Shown: one piece after another, positions 34,874 to 43,349 of the stretch
How the letters are laid out: each line of letters starts with the position of its first letter
How positions within the stretch are numbered: position 1 is the first letter of the stretch
Assembly: GCF_947486615.1 (NCBI RefSeq)
Contig: NZ_CANKUD010000001.1
Location: forward strand, 124,001-188,000
From: an uncultured Modestobacter sp.
GTDB lineage: Bacteria; Actinomycetota; Actinomycetes; Mycobacteriales; Geodermatophilaceae
Direction of reading: 5' to 3'
Length of the DNA stretch: 64,000 nt
Translations under genes and position numbers: made by a program
Notes under the pieces: model-generated
What the model saw: only the letters and a program-made list of their open reading frames with translations
Told to the model about the DNA's origin: nothing
Databases searched by the model: none

Positions 34874-34938
34874 TCGCGAGGCCGACTCGCGAGGCCGACT
34901 CGCGAGGCCGGCTCGCGAGGCGGACTCGCCAGGTCGAC
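34874..34938. repeat. Tandem 13-bp repeat, five units
   Basis: Five contiguous copies of TCGCGAGGCCGAC or close variants, with one substitution in units 3 and 4 and two in unit 5. Each of the first four units contains the palindrome TCGCGA. It lies between the DUF5999 gene and the end of coaA, with no coding role seen. Confidence 0.65.
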
Positions 34939-34982
34939 TCCCACGGGGGCAGCTCCGCGTGGCCGACTCCCGCGCGCTGAGG

Positions 34983-35945
34983 TCAGAGCTTGCGCAGCAG
35001 CACGCGGCGCACCGAGTGGTCGGCGGCCTTCTGCAGGACCAGCCGGGCGCGGGAGCGGCTGGGCGCGATGTTCAGCCGCAGGTTGGGCTCGTTGACCGCT
35101 GTCCAGATGCCCCGCGCGGTGGTCGTCGCCTCCTCGTCGGTGAGGTCGGCGAAGCGGTGGAAGTAGGCGCTGGTGTCCTGGAACGCGGTGCGGCGCAGGG
35201 CCAGGAACCGCTCGACGTACCACTGCGAGATGTCGTGCTCGGTGGCGTCGACGTAGACGGAGAAGTCGAAGAAGTCGGAGAGGAAGACCTCGGGCACCCG
35301 CCCGTCGCCCCGCCCGCCGGCCTGCAGCACGTTGAGCCCCTCGAGGACCAGGACGTCGGGGGAGTCGACCACCTGCCGCTCGCCGGGCAGCACGTCGTAG
35401 GAGGAGTGCGAGTACAGCGGGGCGCTGACCGCCGGCTTGCCGGACTTCACGTCGGCCATGAACCGCAGCAGCGCCCGCCGGTCGTAGCTCTCCGGGAAGC
35501 CCTTGCGGCCCAGCAGCCCACGGGACTCCAGGACGGCGTTGGGCAGCAGGAACCCGTCGGTGGTGACCAGGTCGACCCGCGGGGTGTCGGGTGCGGCGGC
35601 CAGCAGCGCCTGCAGCAGCCGGGCCGTGGTGCTCTTGCCGACCGCGACGCTGCCGGCGACCGCGATCACGAACGGCACCTTCTCGGTGCGGGCGCCCAGG
35701 AACTGGGTCTGCGCCGCCCAGAGCCGCCGGCTGGCGGTCACGTGCAGGTGCAGCAGCCGGGCCAGCGGCAGGTAGACGGTGGCGACCTCGTCCAGGTCGA
35801 TCCGGTCCCCGAGCGTGGCCAGTGCCCGCACGTCGGCGTCGTCCAGCGGCAGCTCGCCGCCGGCCGCCAGCGCCCGCCACGACGCACGGTCGAAGGCGGT
35901 GAAGGGCGAGACCTGGGCTCGCGTTCCGGCCGTCACGGCGCCCAT
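34983..35945 (-). CDS. coaA: Pantothenate kinase, type I
   Basis: This 320-aa kinase phosphorylates pantothenate, the first and controlled step of cytosolic coenzyme A synthesis. Walker A is GSVAVGKST (about residues 98-106). Other type I blocks: [60 protein letters not shown] and [20 protein letters not shown]. Normal length. Start ATG 35945. Divergent from the GNAT gene. Confidence 0.95.
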   Translation of the reverse strand: MGAVTAGTRAQVSPFTAFDRASWRALAAGGELPLDDADVRALATLGDRIDLDEVATVYLPLARLLHLHVTASRRLWAAQTQFLGARTEKVPFVIAVAGSVAVGKSTTARLLQALLAAAPDTPRVDLVTTDGFLLPNAVLESRGLLGRKGFPESYDRRALLRFMADVKSGKPAVSAPLYSHSSYDVLPGERQVVDSPDVLVLEGLNVLQAGGRGDGRVPEVFLSDFFDFSVYVDATEHDISQWYVERFLALRRTAFQDTSAYFHRFADLTDEEATTTARGIWTAVNEPNLRLNIAPSRSRARLVLQKAADHSVRRVLLRKL

Positions 35946-36024
35946 GGTGCCGCCTGCCTGCCCGGAGCCCCCCGACCGGGTGGTCCCCGGCCGGTGGGTG
36001 GGCCGTCGGCGGCGTAGGGGCGTC

Positions 36025-36030
36025 TAGGGT
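36025..36030 (+). promoter_or_regulatory. -10 element of the GNAT gene (leaderless)
   Basis: TAGGGT ends 6 nt before GTG 36037; no ribosome-binding site is visible between. Confidence 0.6.
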
Positions 36031-36036
36031 CTGGGC

Positions 36037-36864
36037 GTGTCGTCGACCGGCTTGCTGGACCGGATCGAGCGCTACTTCGCGCTCGCGCCGCTGTCGGACG
36101 CCCAGGTGCACGCCGTCGGTGCGCTCCAGGTGCCGATCGGGTCGCCGGAGTGGCCCTACCCGGCCCGGCCGCGCCCGGGCCAGGAGGCCGAGGTCACCGA
36201 GGCCGACGTGCGGGCGGCCGTGGAGCTGCAGGAGCGGTCCGGGCTGCCGGCGTCGCTGGAGTGGCTGGGCGACCGCTGCCGCGGTCTCGCCACCGTGGCG
36301 CGGGCGGCCGGCCTCCGGGTCGAGGAGCTGCCGCTGCTGGTGGCCGCCGACCCGGTGTCGCTGCTGCTGCCCAGCGAGGTGCGGTTGTTCCTGGTCGGCG
36401 CCGACGACCCCCGGCTGGGCCTCTACCAGCGGCTGATCGCGATGGCGTTCGCCGGCACCCCCGCGCCGGCTGCCGAGTCCGGTCAGGGCGTTCCGGACGT
36501 CGCGCAGGACGACCCGGGCCCGGCGGAGGTGCCGCCGACGGAGGTGCTGCGGGAGCGGGTGGCGTCGGGGCGCACGGTCATGATGGTCGCCGTCGACGAG
36601 GGCCAGCCGGTGGCGATCGGGTCGCACCAGCCGGTGGACGTCGACGGCACCGAGGTCAGCGAGGTGGTCGGCGTGGTCACCCTGCCGCGCTTCCGGGGGC
36701 GTGGGCTCGGCGCGGGGCTCACCTCCGCGCTGGTCGAGCACGCCCAGCAGACCGCGGACCTGGTCTTCCTCTCCGCCGGGGACGACGACGTCGCCCGGGT
36801 GTACGAGCGGGCCGGCTTCGCCCGGATCGCCACCAGCTGCGTCGCCGAGCGCCCCACCGGCTGA
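36037..36864 (+). CDS. GNAT-family N-acetyltransferase
   Basis: This 275-aa protein has an N-terminal helical domain and a C-terminal acetyltransferase domain with the acetyl-CoA motif A in VVTLPRFRGRGLGAGLTSAL (R/Q-x2-G-x-G/A) near residues 211-230, followed by VYERAGFARIATSC. Substrate unknown. The leaderless -10 decides for GTG 36037. Confidence 0.8.
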   Translation: MSSTGLLDRIERYFALAPLSDAQVHAVGALQVPIGSPEWPYPARPRPGQEAEVTEADVRAAVELQERSGLPASLEWLGDRCRGLATVARAAGLRVEELPLLVAADPVSLLLPSEVRLFLVGADDPRLGLYQRLIAMAFAGTPAPAAESGQGVPDVAQDDPGPAEVPPTEVLRERVASGRTVMMVAVDEGQPVAIGSHQPVDVDGTEVSEVVGVVTLPRFRGRGLGAGLTSALVEHAQQTADLVFLSAGDDDVARVYERAGFARIATSCVAERPTG

Positions 36865-36945
36865 ACCGGCTGAACCGGCCGGGACGACGCCGGTCGGCGG
36901 CGGGGCCGGCCCGGCCGGGGCGGTCGCGCACCCCGGCCGGAGGGC

Positions 36946-37485
36946 TCACTCGACGTCGAACGTGGCCACGATCGTGGCGCGGGCCAGGGTGTGGCTGAAG
37001 AGGTTGAACCCCAGGTAGGCCGGGGTCGCCTCGGCGGGGATGCCGAGGTCGGCGGTGTCCAGGGCGTGCACCACCACGTAGTAGTGGTGCGTGCCGTGCC
37101 CGGCCGGGGGAGCGGCACCGACGAAGCCGGCGAACCCGGCGTCGTTGCGCAGCTGCACCGCGCCCTGCGGCAGACCACCGTCGGCGGCGCCCCGGGGCAG
37201 GTCGGTCACCGTGGCGGGGATGCCGGCCACCGCCCAGTGCCAGAAGCCGCTGGCGGTGGGGGCGTCCGGGTCGTAGACGGTGACCGCGAAGCCCTGGGTC
37301 TCGGCGGGGAAGCCCGACCAGGACAGCTGCGGGGAGAGGTCCTCGCCACCGGGGACGCCCATCCTGCCGCTGGCGTGCGGTGCGGGGAGGCGGTCGCCGT
37401 GGCTGATGTCCGTGCTGGTCACCGTGAAGCTCGGGACCTGCGGGAGGAAGTCGTACGGGTCGGGCGGGGTCGGTCGACCGGCCAT
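36946..37485 (-). CDS. YbhB/YbcL family Raf kinase inhibitor-like (PEBP) protein
   Basis: This 179-aa protein shows the PEBP pattern: ELSPQLSW-type [33 protein letters not shown], and [13 protein letters not shown] with the ligand-pocket Asp-Pro-Asp and His residues. ATG 37485 is backed by GAGGAGG. The family binds phospholipid-like or anionic ligands; the bacterial role is mostly unknown. Confidence 0.88.
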   Translation of the reverse strand: MAGRPTPPDPYDFLPQVPSFTVTSTDISHGDRLPAPHASGRMGVPGGEDLSPQLSWSGFPAETQGFAVTVYDPDAPTASGFWHWAVAGIPATVTDLPRGAADGGLPQGAVQLRNDAGFAGFVGAAPPAGHGTHHYYVVVHALDTADLGIPAEATPAYLGFNLFSHTLARATIVATFDVE

Positions 37486-37803
37486 GCCGGGGTCCTCCTC
37501 GGGGATCGGGGGCCTGGCCCGGAGGCCAGCTGGCGGCGGGGAGCCGTGCCTGGTCCCGACCCTAGGCAGCCGTGCCGTGCCGCGCCCGGTCACCGCCCAC
37601 CGATCGCCCGTCCGACCGTTGGTTCGACCGTTATCCCCAACAACGTCACGATCAGCCCATCCGCCGTCCCCGACTCACGGTGGCACCTGGACGGGCCCAC
37701 GCGGAAAGAGCCGCAGCGAGCGGGGGAGCGGACGGCCTCGATCCGTCCGGTGGGGTCTCGGTGGCGGGTGGGGGCTCGACGGGTCGGCGACCTGGTCTCG
37801 CCG
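37486..37803. other. Intergenic region between the PEBP and HAD genes
   Basis: Divergent promoter region with no credible coding frame. A short direct repeat (GACCGTT near 37614 and 37628) is the only structure noticed apart from the -10 at 37804. Confidence 0.35.
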
Positions 37804-37809
37804 TAGCGT
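37804..37809 (+). promoter_or_regulatory. -10 element of the HAD/GH65 operon (leaderless)
   Basis: TAGCGT ends 7 nt before GTG 37817. An upstream in-frame GTG at 37808 overlaps the -10 itself and so cannot be the start. Confidence 0.6.
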
Positions 37810-37816
37810 GTCGGGG

Positions 37817-38548
37817 GTGCTGGGACTCCCCGAAGACATCCGGGCCTGCTTGTTCGACCTCGACGGGGTCCTGACCCAGACGGCGAAGGTGCACCAGGCC
37901 GCCTGGAGACGCACCTTCGACGAGTTCCTCCTGGGCCGGGACCCGTCGGCGGCCGGGTTCAGCGGCGACGACTACAACCGCTACGTCGACGGCAAGCCCC
38001 GCAAGGACGGCGTCCGCGACTTCCTGGCCAGCCGCGGGATCACCCTGCCCGAGGGCAGCGATGGCGACCCGGCCGACGCCGCCACCGTCTCCGGCGTCGC
38101 CACCCGGAAGAACCAGCTGGTCCTGGCCGAGCTCGACGAGCACGGGGTGCAGGTCTACGAGGGCTCGATGCGGTACCTGCGCGCGGCGCGGGACGCCGGG
38201 CTGGCCACCGCCGTGGTGACCGCGTCGGCCAACGGCGAGAACGTCATCGCCGTCGCCGGCTTCGCCGACCTGATCGACACCCGGGTGGACGGCGTCGTCG
38301 CTGCCGAGCAGGGCCTGCGCGGCAAGCCGGCCCCGGACACCTTCCTCGCCGCGGCCCGCGCCCTGGGTGTCGAGCCGGCCCAGGCAGCGGTGTTCGAGGA
38401 CGCCCTCTCCGGTGTGGCCGCCGGCCGGGCCGGGGAGTTCGGCTTCGTCGTCGGCGTCGACCGGGTCGGGCAGGCCGACGGGCTGCGCGAGCAGGGCGCC
38501 GACGTCGTGGTGACCGACCTCGACGAGCTGCTGGGGGGCACGCTGTGA
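37817..38548 (+). CDS. HAD-family beta-phosphoglucomutase-like phosphatase/mutase
   Basis: This 243-aa HAD protein has motif I DLDGVLTQTAKVHQAAW (nucleophile Asp and acid Asp), motif II VVTASANG, the lysine in RGKPAPDTFLAAA and motif IV FEDALSGVAAG. The layout fits beta-phosphoglucomutase, which turns beta-glucose-1-phosphate into glucose-6-phosphate. The next gene, a GH65 phosphorylase that makes beta-glucose-1-phosphate, overlaps its stop. The pair forms a trehalose- or maltose-type disaccharide route. Confidence 0.87.
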   Translation: MLGLPEDIRACLFDLDGVLTQTAKVHQAAWRRTFDEFLLGRDPSAAGFSGDDYNRYVDGKPRKDGVRDFLASRGITLPEGSDGDPADAATVSGVATRKNQLVLAELDEHGVQVYEGSMRYLRAARDAGLATAVVTASANGENVIAVAGFADLIDTRVDGVVAAEQGLRGKPAPDTFLAAARALGVEPAQAAVFEDALSGVAAGRAGEFGFVVGVDRVGQADGLREQGADVVVTDLDELLGGTL

Positions 38549-40917
38549 CGGAGGGGCGCGCGCACTTCGTCGTCGAGCCCTGGTCGCTCACCGAGGTCGG
38601 CCTGGACCTCGCCTCGCTCGGCGTGAACGAGTCGGTGTTCGCGCTGGCCAACGGGCACATCGGGATGCGTGGCAGCCTCGACGAGGGGGAGCCGATCGTC
38701 GTCCCGGGCACGTACCTCAACGGCTTCTTCGAGGAGCGGCCGCTGCCCTACGCCGAGGCCGGCTACGGCTTCCCCGAGCAGGGGCAGACCGTCGTCAACG
38801 TGACCGACGGCAAGCTCATCCGGCTGCTGGTCGGGGACACCCCGCTGGACCTGCAGTACGGCGACGTGGTGGAGCACCGGCGCACGCTGGACCTGCGCAA
38901 CGGGGTGCTCCGCCGGGTGACCGAGTGGCGCGGGCCCAGCGGCCGCCAGGTGCGGGTGACCAGCACCCGGCTGGTGTCGCTGACCCGGCGGTCGATCGCC
39001 GCGATCGAGTACGAGGTCGAGTGCACCGACGACCAGGGCGACCTCTACATCGCCCTGCAGTCGGACCTGCTGGCCAACGAGCGGGTCACCACCACCGAGT
39101 CCGACGATCCGCGCGCCGCGGCGGCGATGACCCGGCCGCTGGAGTCCGAGCTGCACGTGGGCCGTGGCCGGCACGCCGTCCTGGTGCACCGGACCCGGCG
39201 CAGCCGGCTGCGGATGGCCGCGGGCATGGACCACGAGGTGGACATCCCCGACTCGGCCACCGAGGAGTTGGAGTCCTCACCGGACCTGGCCCGTTACACC
39301 CTCGCCGCCCGGCTGCCGGCCGGCTCGAAGCTGCGGCTGGTCAAGTACCTGGCCTACGGCTGGTCCAGTCGCCGGTCCGCCGCCGCCGTCCGGGACCAGG
39401 TGGAGGGGGCGCTGGCCACCGCCAAGCTGGCCGGCTGGGAGCGGCTGGTGCGCGAGCAGCGCGAGCTGCTGGACCGGCACTGGGACGAGGCCGACGTCGA
39501 GATCGAGGGCGACGACGAGCTGCAGCAGGCGGTGCGGGTCGGGATGTTCCACGTGCTGCAGGCGGGGCTGCGCGCCGAGCGGCAACCGATCCCGGCCAAG
39601 GGGCTCACCGGCGACGGGTACGACGGGCACACCTTCTGGGACACCGAGACCTACGTGCTGCCGGTGCTCACCTACACCGCCCCCGGCGCCGTCCGGGACG
39701 CCCTGCTGTGGCGGCACTCGATCCTGGACGCCGCCCGCGAGCGCGCCCGGCAGCTGGGCCACGACGGCGCGGCGTTCCCCTGGCGGACCATCCGCGGGGA
39801 GGAGACGTCGGGCTACTGGCCGGCCGGGACGGCGGCGTTCCACATCAACGCCGACATCGCCGATGCCGTCGCCCGGTACACCGCGGCCACCCAGGACGAC
39901 GTCTTCGACCGCGACTACGGCACCGAGCTGCTGGTGGAGACCGCCCGGCTGTGGGCCTCGCTGGGCCACTTCGACGACGGCCGGGGCTTCCGGATCGACG
40001 GGGTGACCGGCCCGGACGAGTACACCGCCGTGGTGGACAACAACGTCTACACGAACCTGATGGCGCAGCGGAACCTGCGCGAGGCCGTCGCCGCCGTCGG
40101 CCGGCAGCCCGACACCGCCGCACGGCTGCAGGTGGGGGAGGACGAGGTCGACCTCTGGACCCGGGCCGCGGACGCGATGCGGGTGCCGTTCAACGCCGAG
40201 CTCGGGGTGCACGAGCAGTCCGAGGGGTTCACCCACCACCAGGAGTGGGACTTCGAGGGCACCCGGCCCGACCAGTACCCGCTGCTGCTGAACTTCCCCT
40301 ACTTCGACATCTACCGGAAGCAGGTCGTGAAGCAGGCCGACCTGGTCATGGCCCTGCACCTGCGCGGGGACGCGTTCACCCTCGAGGAGAAGATCGCCGA
40401 CTTCGCCTACTACGAGGCGCGCACGGTGCGGGACTCCTCGCTGTCGGCGGCGGTGCAGGCGGTGATCGCCGCGGAGACCGGCCACCTGTCGCTGGCCTAC
40501 GACTACTGGGGCGAGGCGGCGCTGACCGACCTGCAGAACCTGCACGGCAACAGCGGCCACGGGCTGCACATCGCCTCGCTGGCCGGCGGCTGGATGGTCG
40601 CCGTCGGGGGCTTCGGGGGGATGCGCGACCACGGCGGCCGGCTGACCTTCGCCCCCCGGCTGCCGCCACGGCTGACCCGGCTGCGGTTCCGGGTGGCGTT
40701 CCAGGGGCGCTGCGTCTCGGTCACCATCACCCCGGAGAAGGCCACCTACCGGCTGGTGCACGGCGACGAGCCGCTGGAGATCGCCCACCACGGCAAGCCG
40801 TTCCTGGTCACCGCCGAGGGCACCGAGCTGGAGGTCCCGCCGGCGCCCGAGGTCGCCCCGGTGCACCAGCCACCGCACGCGGCACCCCGGCGCCGCCACC
40901 GCCCCACCAGCGACTGA
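38545..40917 (+). CDS. Glycoside hydrolase family 65 phosphorylase (trehalose/maltose/kojibiose type)
   Basis: This 790-aa GH65 enzyme has the N-terminal beta-sandwich (SLGVNESVFALANGHIGMRG), an alpha-barrel with the general acid Glu in RIDGVTGPDEYTAVVDNNVY, phosphate-site residues in YWPAGTAAFHINADIADAV, HQEWDFEGTRPDQYPLL and NFPYFDIYRKQVVKQADLVM, and a C-terminal sandwich (GGLTFAPRLP-like GGRLTFAPRLPP). It cleaves an alpha-glucoside with phosphate to beta-glucose-1-phosphate. The exact disaccharide cannot be set. GTG 38545 overlaps the HAD stop. A dispersed repeat follows. Confidence 0.9.
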   Translation: MTEGRAHFVVEPWSLTEVGLDLASLGVNESVFALANGHIGMRGSLDEGEPIVVPGTYLNGFFEERPLPYAEAGYGFPEQGQTVVNVTDGKLIRLLVGDTPLDLQYGDVVEHRRTLDLRNGVLRRVTEWRGPSGRQVRVTSTRLVSLTRRSIAAIEYEVECTDDQGDLYIALQSDLLANERVTTTESDDPRAAAAMTRPLESELHVGRGRHAVLVHRTRRSRLRMAAGMDHEVDIPDSATEELESSPDLARYTLAARLPAGSKLRLVKYLAYGWSSRRSAAAVRDQVEGALATAKLAGWERLVREQRELLDRHWDEADVEIEGDDELQQAVRVGMFHVLQAGLRAERQPIPAKGLTGDGYDGHTFWDTETYVLPVLTYTAPGAVRDALLWRHSILDAARERARQLGHDGAAFPWRTIRGEETSGYWPAGTAAFHINADIADAVARYTAATQDDVFDRDYGTELLVETARLWASLGHFDDGRGFRIDGVTGPDEYTAVVDNNVYTNLMAQRNLREAVAAVGRQPDTAARLQVGEDEVDLWTRAADAMRVPFNAELGVHEQSEGFTHHQEWDFEGTRPDQYPLLLNFPYFDIYRKQVVKQADLVMALHLRGDAFTLEEKIADFAYYEARTVRDSSLSAAVQAVIAAETGHLSLAYDYWGEAALTDLQNLHGNSGHGLHIASLAGGWMVAVGGFGGMRDHGGRLTFAPRLPPRLTRLRFRVAFQGRCVSVTITPEKATYRLVHGDEPLEIAHHGKPFLVTAEGTELEVPPAPEVAPVHQPPHAAPRRRHRPTSD

Positions 40918-40918
40918 A

Positions 40919-40977
40919 GAAGGACCCCCTCGCCCCCCACCCTTCGCAGGCTCAGGGCGGGGCCCTGCGAGGGGGCC
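40919..40977. repeat. Dispersed intergenic hairpin repeat, copy D
   Basis: Begins GAAGGACC 1 bp after the GH65 stop; CCCCCTCGC (40925-40933) pairs with GCGAGGGGG (40967-40975). The inner CCCCCACCCTTCGCAGGCTC is almost the same as in copy B. The arm change (TCGC here, TCTC there) is compensated on both sides. Confidence 0.65.
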
Positions 40978-41009
40978 GGTAGGGCGCCGCTCGGTATCGG
41001 GGACCGGGG

Positions 41010-41732
41010 TCAGGGGAGGACGGCGGAGGCGCGGAGGAGCCACCAGGCGCCGAGGGCGAGGGCGCCCACGTCGACCAGCAGGAAGACGCCCACCCAGGCC
41101 AGGCCCGGCAGGTCGGTGAGGCGGGCCAGCTGGTCGGCGTCGGAGTCCCGGGCCGAGCCCGACCGGCGCTTGGCCTGCAGCTCCAGCACCGTCTTCGGCG
41201 CGGCCAGCAGCAGGAACCAGGTGACGACGTGCGCGAACACCGCCTGGCCGGTGGCCGGCAGCCACCAGGTGGCGGCGAAGACCAGGGCGCCGGTGACCAG
41301 CACCGACCACAGGCCGTACCAGTTGCGGATCTGCACCAGCAGCAGGGCGAGCAACAGCAGCAGGGCCCACAGCAGGCCGATGGCGTGCCCGGCCGCCAGC
41401 AGCGCCGCGGCGCCCAGCCCGAACAGCCCCGGCCCGGTGTAGCCCGCGGCCGCGGTCAGCACCATGCCGGGCCCGGTCGGCCGCCCGGCCGAGACGGTGA
41501 CGCCGGAGGTGTCCGAGTGCAGCCGGATGCCGGCCAGCCGCCGTCCGGTGGCCAGGGCGGCCAGGCCGTGCGCGCCCTCGTGGGCGATGGTCACCGAGTG
41601 CCGGGCCCGCGACCACAGCGCCCGTGAGGACACCAGGACGGCGGCCAGCGCCGCGGTGAGGGCGAGCAGCCCGCCCGGGAGCGGGGGAGAGGACGCGGTG
41701 ACCTGGTCCCAGAAGGAGCTGACGGCGTCCAT
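41010..41732 (-). CDS. M50-family membrane metallopeptidase
   Basis: This 240-aa membrane protein has the zinc motif HEGAH (about residues 51-55) in TIAHEGAHGLAALATGRR, and a hydrophobic array of five or six helices. The GIRLHSDTSGVTV segment after the motif is typical of the short actinobacterial M50 group. ATG 41732 is the only start close to the first helix. Substrate unknown; a clear LDG-type second motif is not seen, so peptidase activity is not assured. Confidence 0.75.
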   Translation of the reverse strand: MDAVSSFWDQVTASSPPLPGGLLALTAALAAVLVSSRALWSRARHSVTIAHEGAHGLAALATGRRLAGIRLHSDTSGVTVSAGRPTGPGMVLTAAAGYTGPGLFGLGAAALLAAGHAIGLLWALLLLLALLLVQIRNWYGLWSVLVTGALVFAATWWLPATGQAVFAHVVTWFLLLAAPKTVLELQAKRRSGSARDSDADQLARLTDLPGLAWVGVFLLVDVGALALGAWWLLRASAVLP

Positions 41733-41840
41733 CCGCTGATCGTGACCACCGCAGCTGTGCACCGGCCCAGCGCCACGCCGCGGGGCCGGTGGTGAGGGAC
41801 CCGACATCCCGCCGTCATCCGGGGCAGCCATCCTGGTGGC

Positions 41841-42506
41841 ATGGAGAGCACTGCCCCGGCACCGGCGCGCGCGGAGACCCCGCAGCTGCCGGTGACCGTC
41901 TCGTTCACCCGGCGGGCCGACCCGGCCCACGCGGTGGAGATGACCGCCTGGATCCAGGCGGGACTGACGATGGCCGAGGACTTCCCCGGGTTCCTCGGCG
42001 GTGGCTGGGTCCGCCCACGCCACGACGCCGACGAGTGGCACATGCTGTGCCGCTTCGACTCCCCGGCCAGCCTGGCCGCCTGGGAGGCCAGCCCGCAGCG
42101 GCGCTGGTGGCTCGGCTCCGCCCAGGGTCTGGCCGAGATGACCCGCACCGAGCGGCGCTCCGGGATCGAGGGCTGGTTCGACCCGCCGGTGGACGCCGCC
42201 ACCGAGCTGCCGGCGGTGACCGCACCTGCCGCGCCGCCGCGGTGGAAGCAGGCGGTGACGATCTGGCTGGTCTTCTTCCCGCTGAACCTGCTGGCCACGG
42301 TCACCCTGGGCGCGCTGCTGGCCGACGTGCACGTCGTCCTGCGGGTCGCGGCGATGACGCTGACGCTCACCCCGGTGATGACCTACCTGCTGCTGCCGTG
42401 GGTGACCCGGCGGCTGGAGTGGTGGCTCCGGAAGGACCCCGTCCCCCGCACCCCTCGCACGCGCGGGCCGAGCCTCCGGACGGGGCCGAACCGGCGCGAC
42501 CGCTGA
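41841..42506 (+). CDS. ABM (antibiotic biosynthesis monooxygenase)-like domain with two membrane helices
   Basis: This 221-aa protein has an N-terminal ferredoxin-like ABM/dimeric alpha-beta domain (VTVSFTRRADPAHAVEMTAW, FPGFLGGGWVRPR, DEWHMLCRFDSPASLAAWEA) and two C-terminal helices (AVTIWLVFFPLNLLATVTLG, LRVAAMTLTLTPVMTYLLLP). The last roughly 25 residues are encoded by a copy of the dispersed repeat, so the original C-terminus may have been nearer residue 196. Function unknown. Confidence 0.75.
   Translation: MESTAPAPARAETPQLPVTVSFTRRADPAHAVEMTAWIQAGLTMAEDFPGFLGGGWVRPRHDADEWHMLCRFDSPASLAAWEASPQRRWWLGSAQGLAEMTRTERRSGIEGWFDPPVDAATELPAVTAPAAPPRWKQAVTIWLVFFPLNLLATVTLGALLADVHVVLRVAAMTLTLTPVMTYLLLPWVTRRLEWWLRKDPVPRTPRTRGPSLRTGPNRRDR
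42430..42486. repeat. Dispersed hairpin repeat, copy E, inside a coding C-terminus
   Basis: AAGGACCCCGTCC begins at 42431; CCCCGTCC (42436-42443) pairs with GGACGGGG (42477-42484). The middle CCCCGCACCCCTCGCAC matches copies B and D. Unlike the others it lies within the ABM gene frame. Confidence 0.5.
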
Positions 42507-42516
42507 GGCCCGGGCG

Positions 42517-42678
42517 TCACTCGCCCCCGGACCGCCGGTGCCACCAGGTGCCGACGACGAACACGAGGACGCCCAGGCCGACGGCGACGACCGCCTGCCA
42601 GAACGGGTCGGGGACCAGCGCGTAGAACCAGCCGAAGGTGCCGCTGCCGCCGGCGGCGCTCAGCTCGGTGCCGGGCAT
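42517..42678 (-). CDS. 53-aa single-helix membrane protein coupled to the two-component system
   Basis: The start ATG (42678-42676) overlaps the stop of the response regulator by one base (TGATG). The product begins MPGTELSAAGGSGTFGWFYA and has one strong helix (FWQAVVAVGLGVLVFVVGTW) with a basic end (HRRSGGE). The tight coupling and clean transmembrane helix argue for a real gene. It might be an accessory or feedback subunit of the kinase; I do not recognise the family. Confidence 0.6.
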   Translation of the reverse strand: MPGTELSAAGGSGTFGWFYALVPDPFWQAVVAVGLGVLVFVVGTWWHRRSGGE

Positions 42679-43349
42679 CAGACCAGGTCCGCATCGTGGG
42701 TGAGCAGCGCGATCTGCACCCGGTTGGTCAGCTCCAGCTTCACCAGCAGCCGGGAGACGTGCGCCTTGACGGTGGCGACGCTGAGGTACAGCTCGCTGCC
42801 GATCTGGGCGTTGGACAGGCCGCGGCCGATGGCGAGGGCGACCTCCCGCTCACGGTCGCTGAGCAGGTCCAGCCGCGCCCGGGCCAGGGTCCGGCGGTCG
42901 GGACCCGAGGCGGCCGGCTCGGCGGTGGCCACGTGCGCCATCAGCCGGCGGGTGACGGTGGGGGAGAGCATCGGCTCGCCGGCGGCGACCCGGCGGACGG
43001 CGTCGACGATCGTGGCCGGCGGGGTGTCCTTGAGCAGGAAGCCGCTGGCCCCGGCCCGCAGGGCACGCAGCACCTGGTCGTCGGCGTCGAAGGTGGTCAG
43101 CACGATCACCTCCGGCGCGTCCCGCTGCTGCGTCAGCTGCTCGGTCGCGGTGAGCCCGTCGGTGCGCGGCATCCGGATGTCCATCAGGACGACGTCGGGA
43201 CCGGTGCGCGCGACCGCGGCCGGGACCTCGGCGCCGTCGGCCGCCTCACCGACCAGCACCAGGTCGTCGGCACCGCCGAGCACCATCGCCAGGGCCGCGC
43301 GGACCAGCGGGTCGTCGTCCACCACGAGCACCCGGACCGGGGCGGTCAC
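42678..43349 (-). CDS. NarL/LuxR-type response regulator
   Basis: This 223-aa regulator has a receiver domain with acidic pocket VVDDDP, phospho-acceptor Asp in DVVLMDIRMPRTDG (about residue 56), and Lys in FLLKDT; the C-terminal helix-turn-helix is LSDREREVALAIGRGLSNAQ then IGSELYLSVATVKAHVSRLL. GTG 43349 overlaps the kinase stop. The pair likely controls the neighbouring ABC exporter, which starts about 140 bp from the kinase in divergent orientation; this is inference. Confidence 0.92.
   Translation of the reverse strand: MTAPVRVLVVDDDPLVRAALAMVLGGADDLVLVGEAADGAEVPAAVARTGPDVVLMDIRMPRTDGLTATEQLTQQRDAPEVIVLTTFDADDQVLRALRAGASGFLLKDTPPATIVDAVRRVAAGEPMLSPTVTRRLMAHVATAEPAASGPDRRTLARARLDLLSDREREVALAIGRGLSNAQIGSELYLSVATVKAHVSRLLVKLELTNRVQIALLTHDADLV

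Noticed and set aside
36865-36945. Rho-independent terminator after the GNAT gene
   Set aside because: Several overlapping GGCC-rich inverted repeats exist, but none is clearly longer than expected from the composition.
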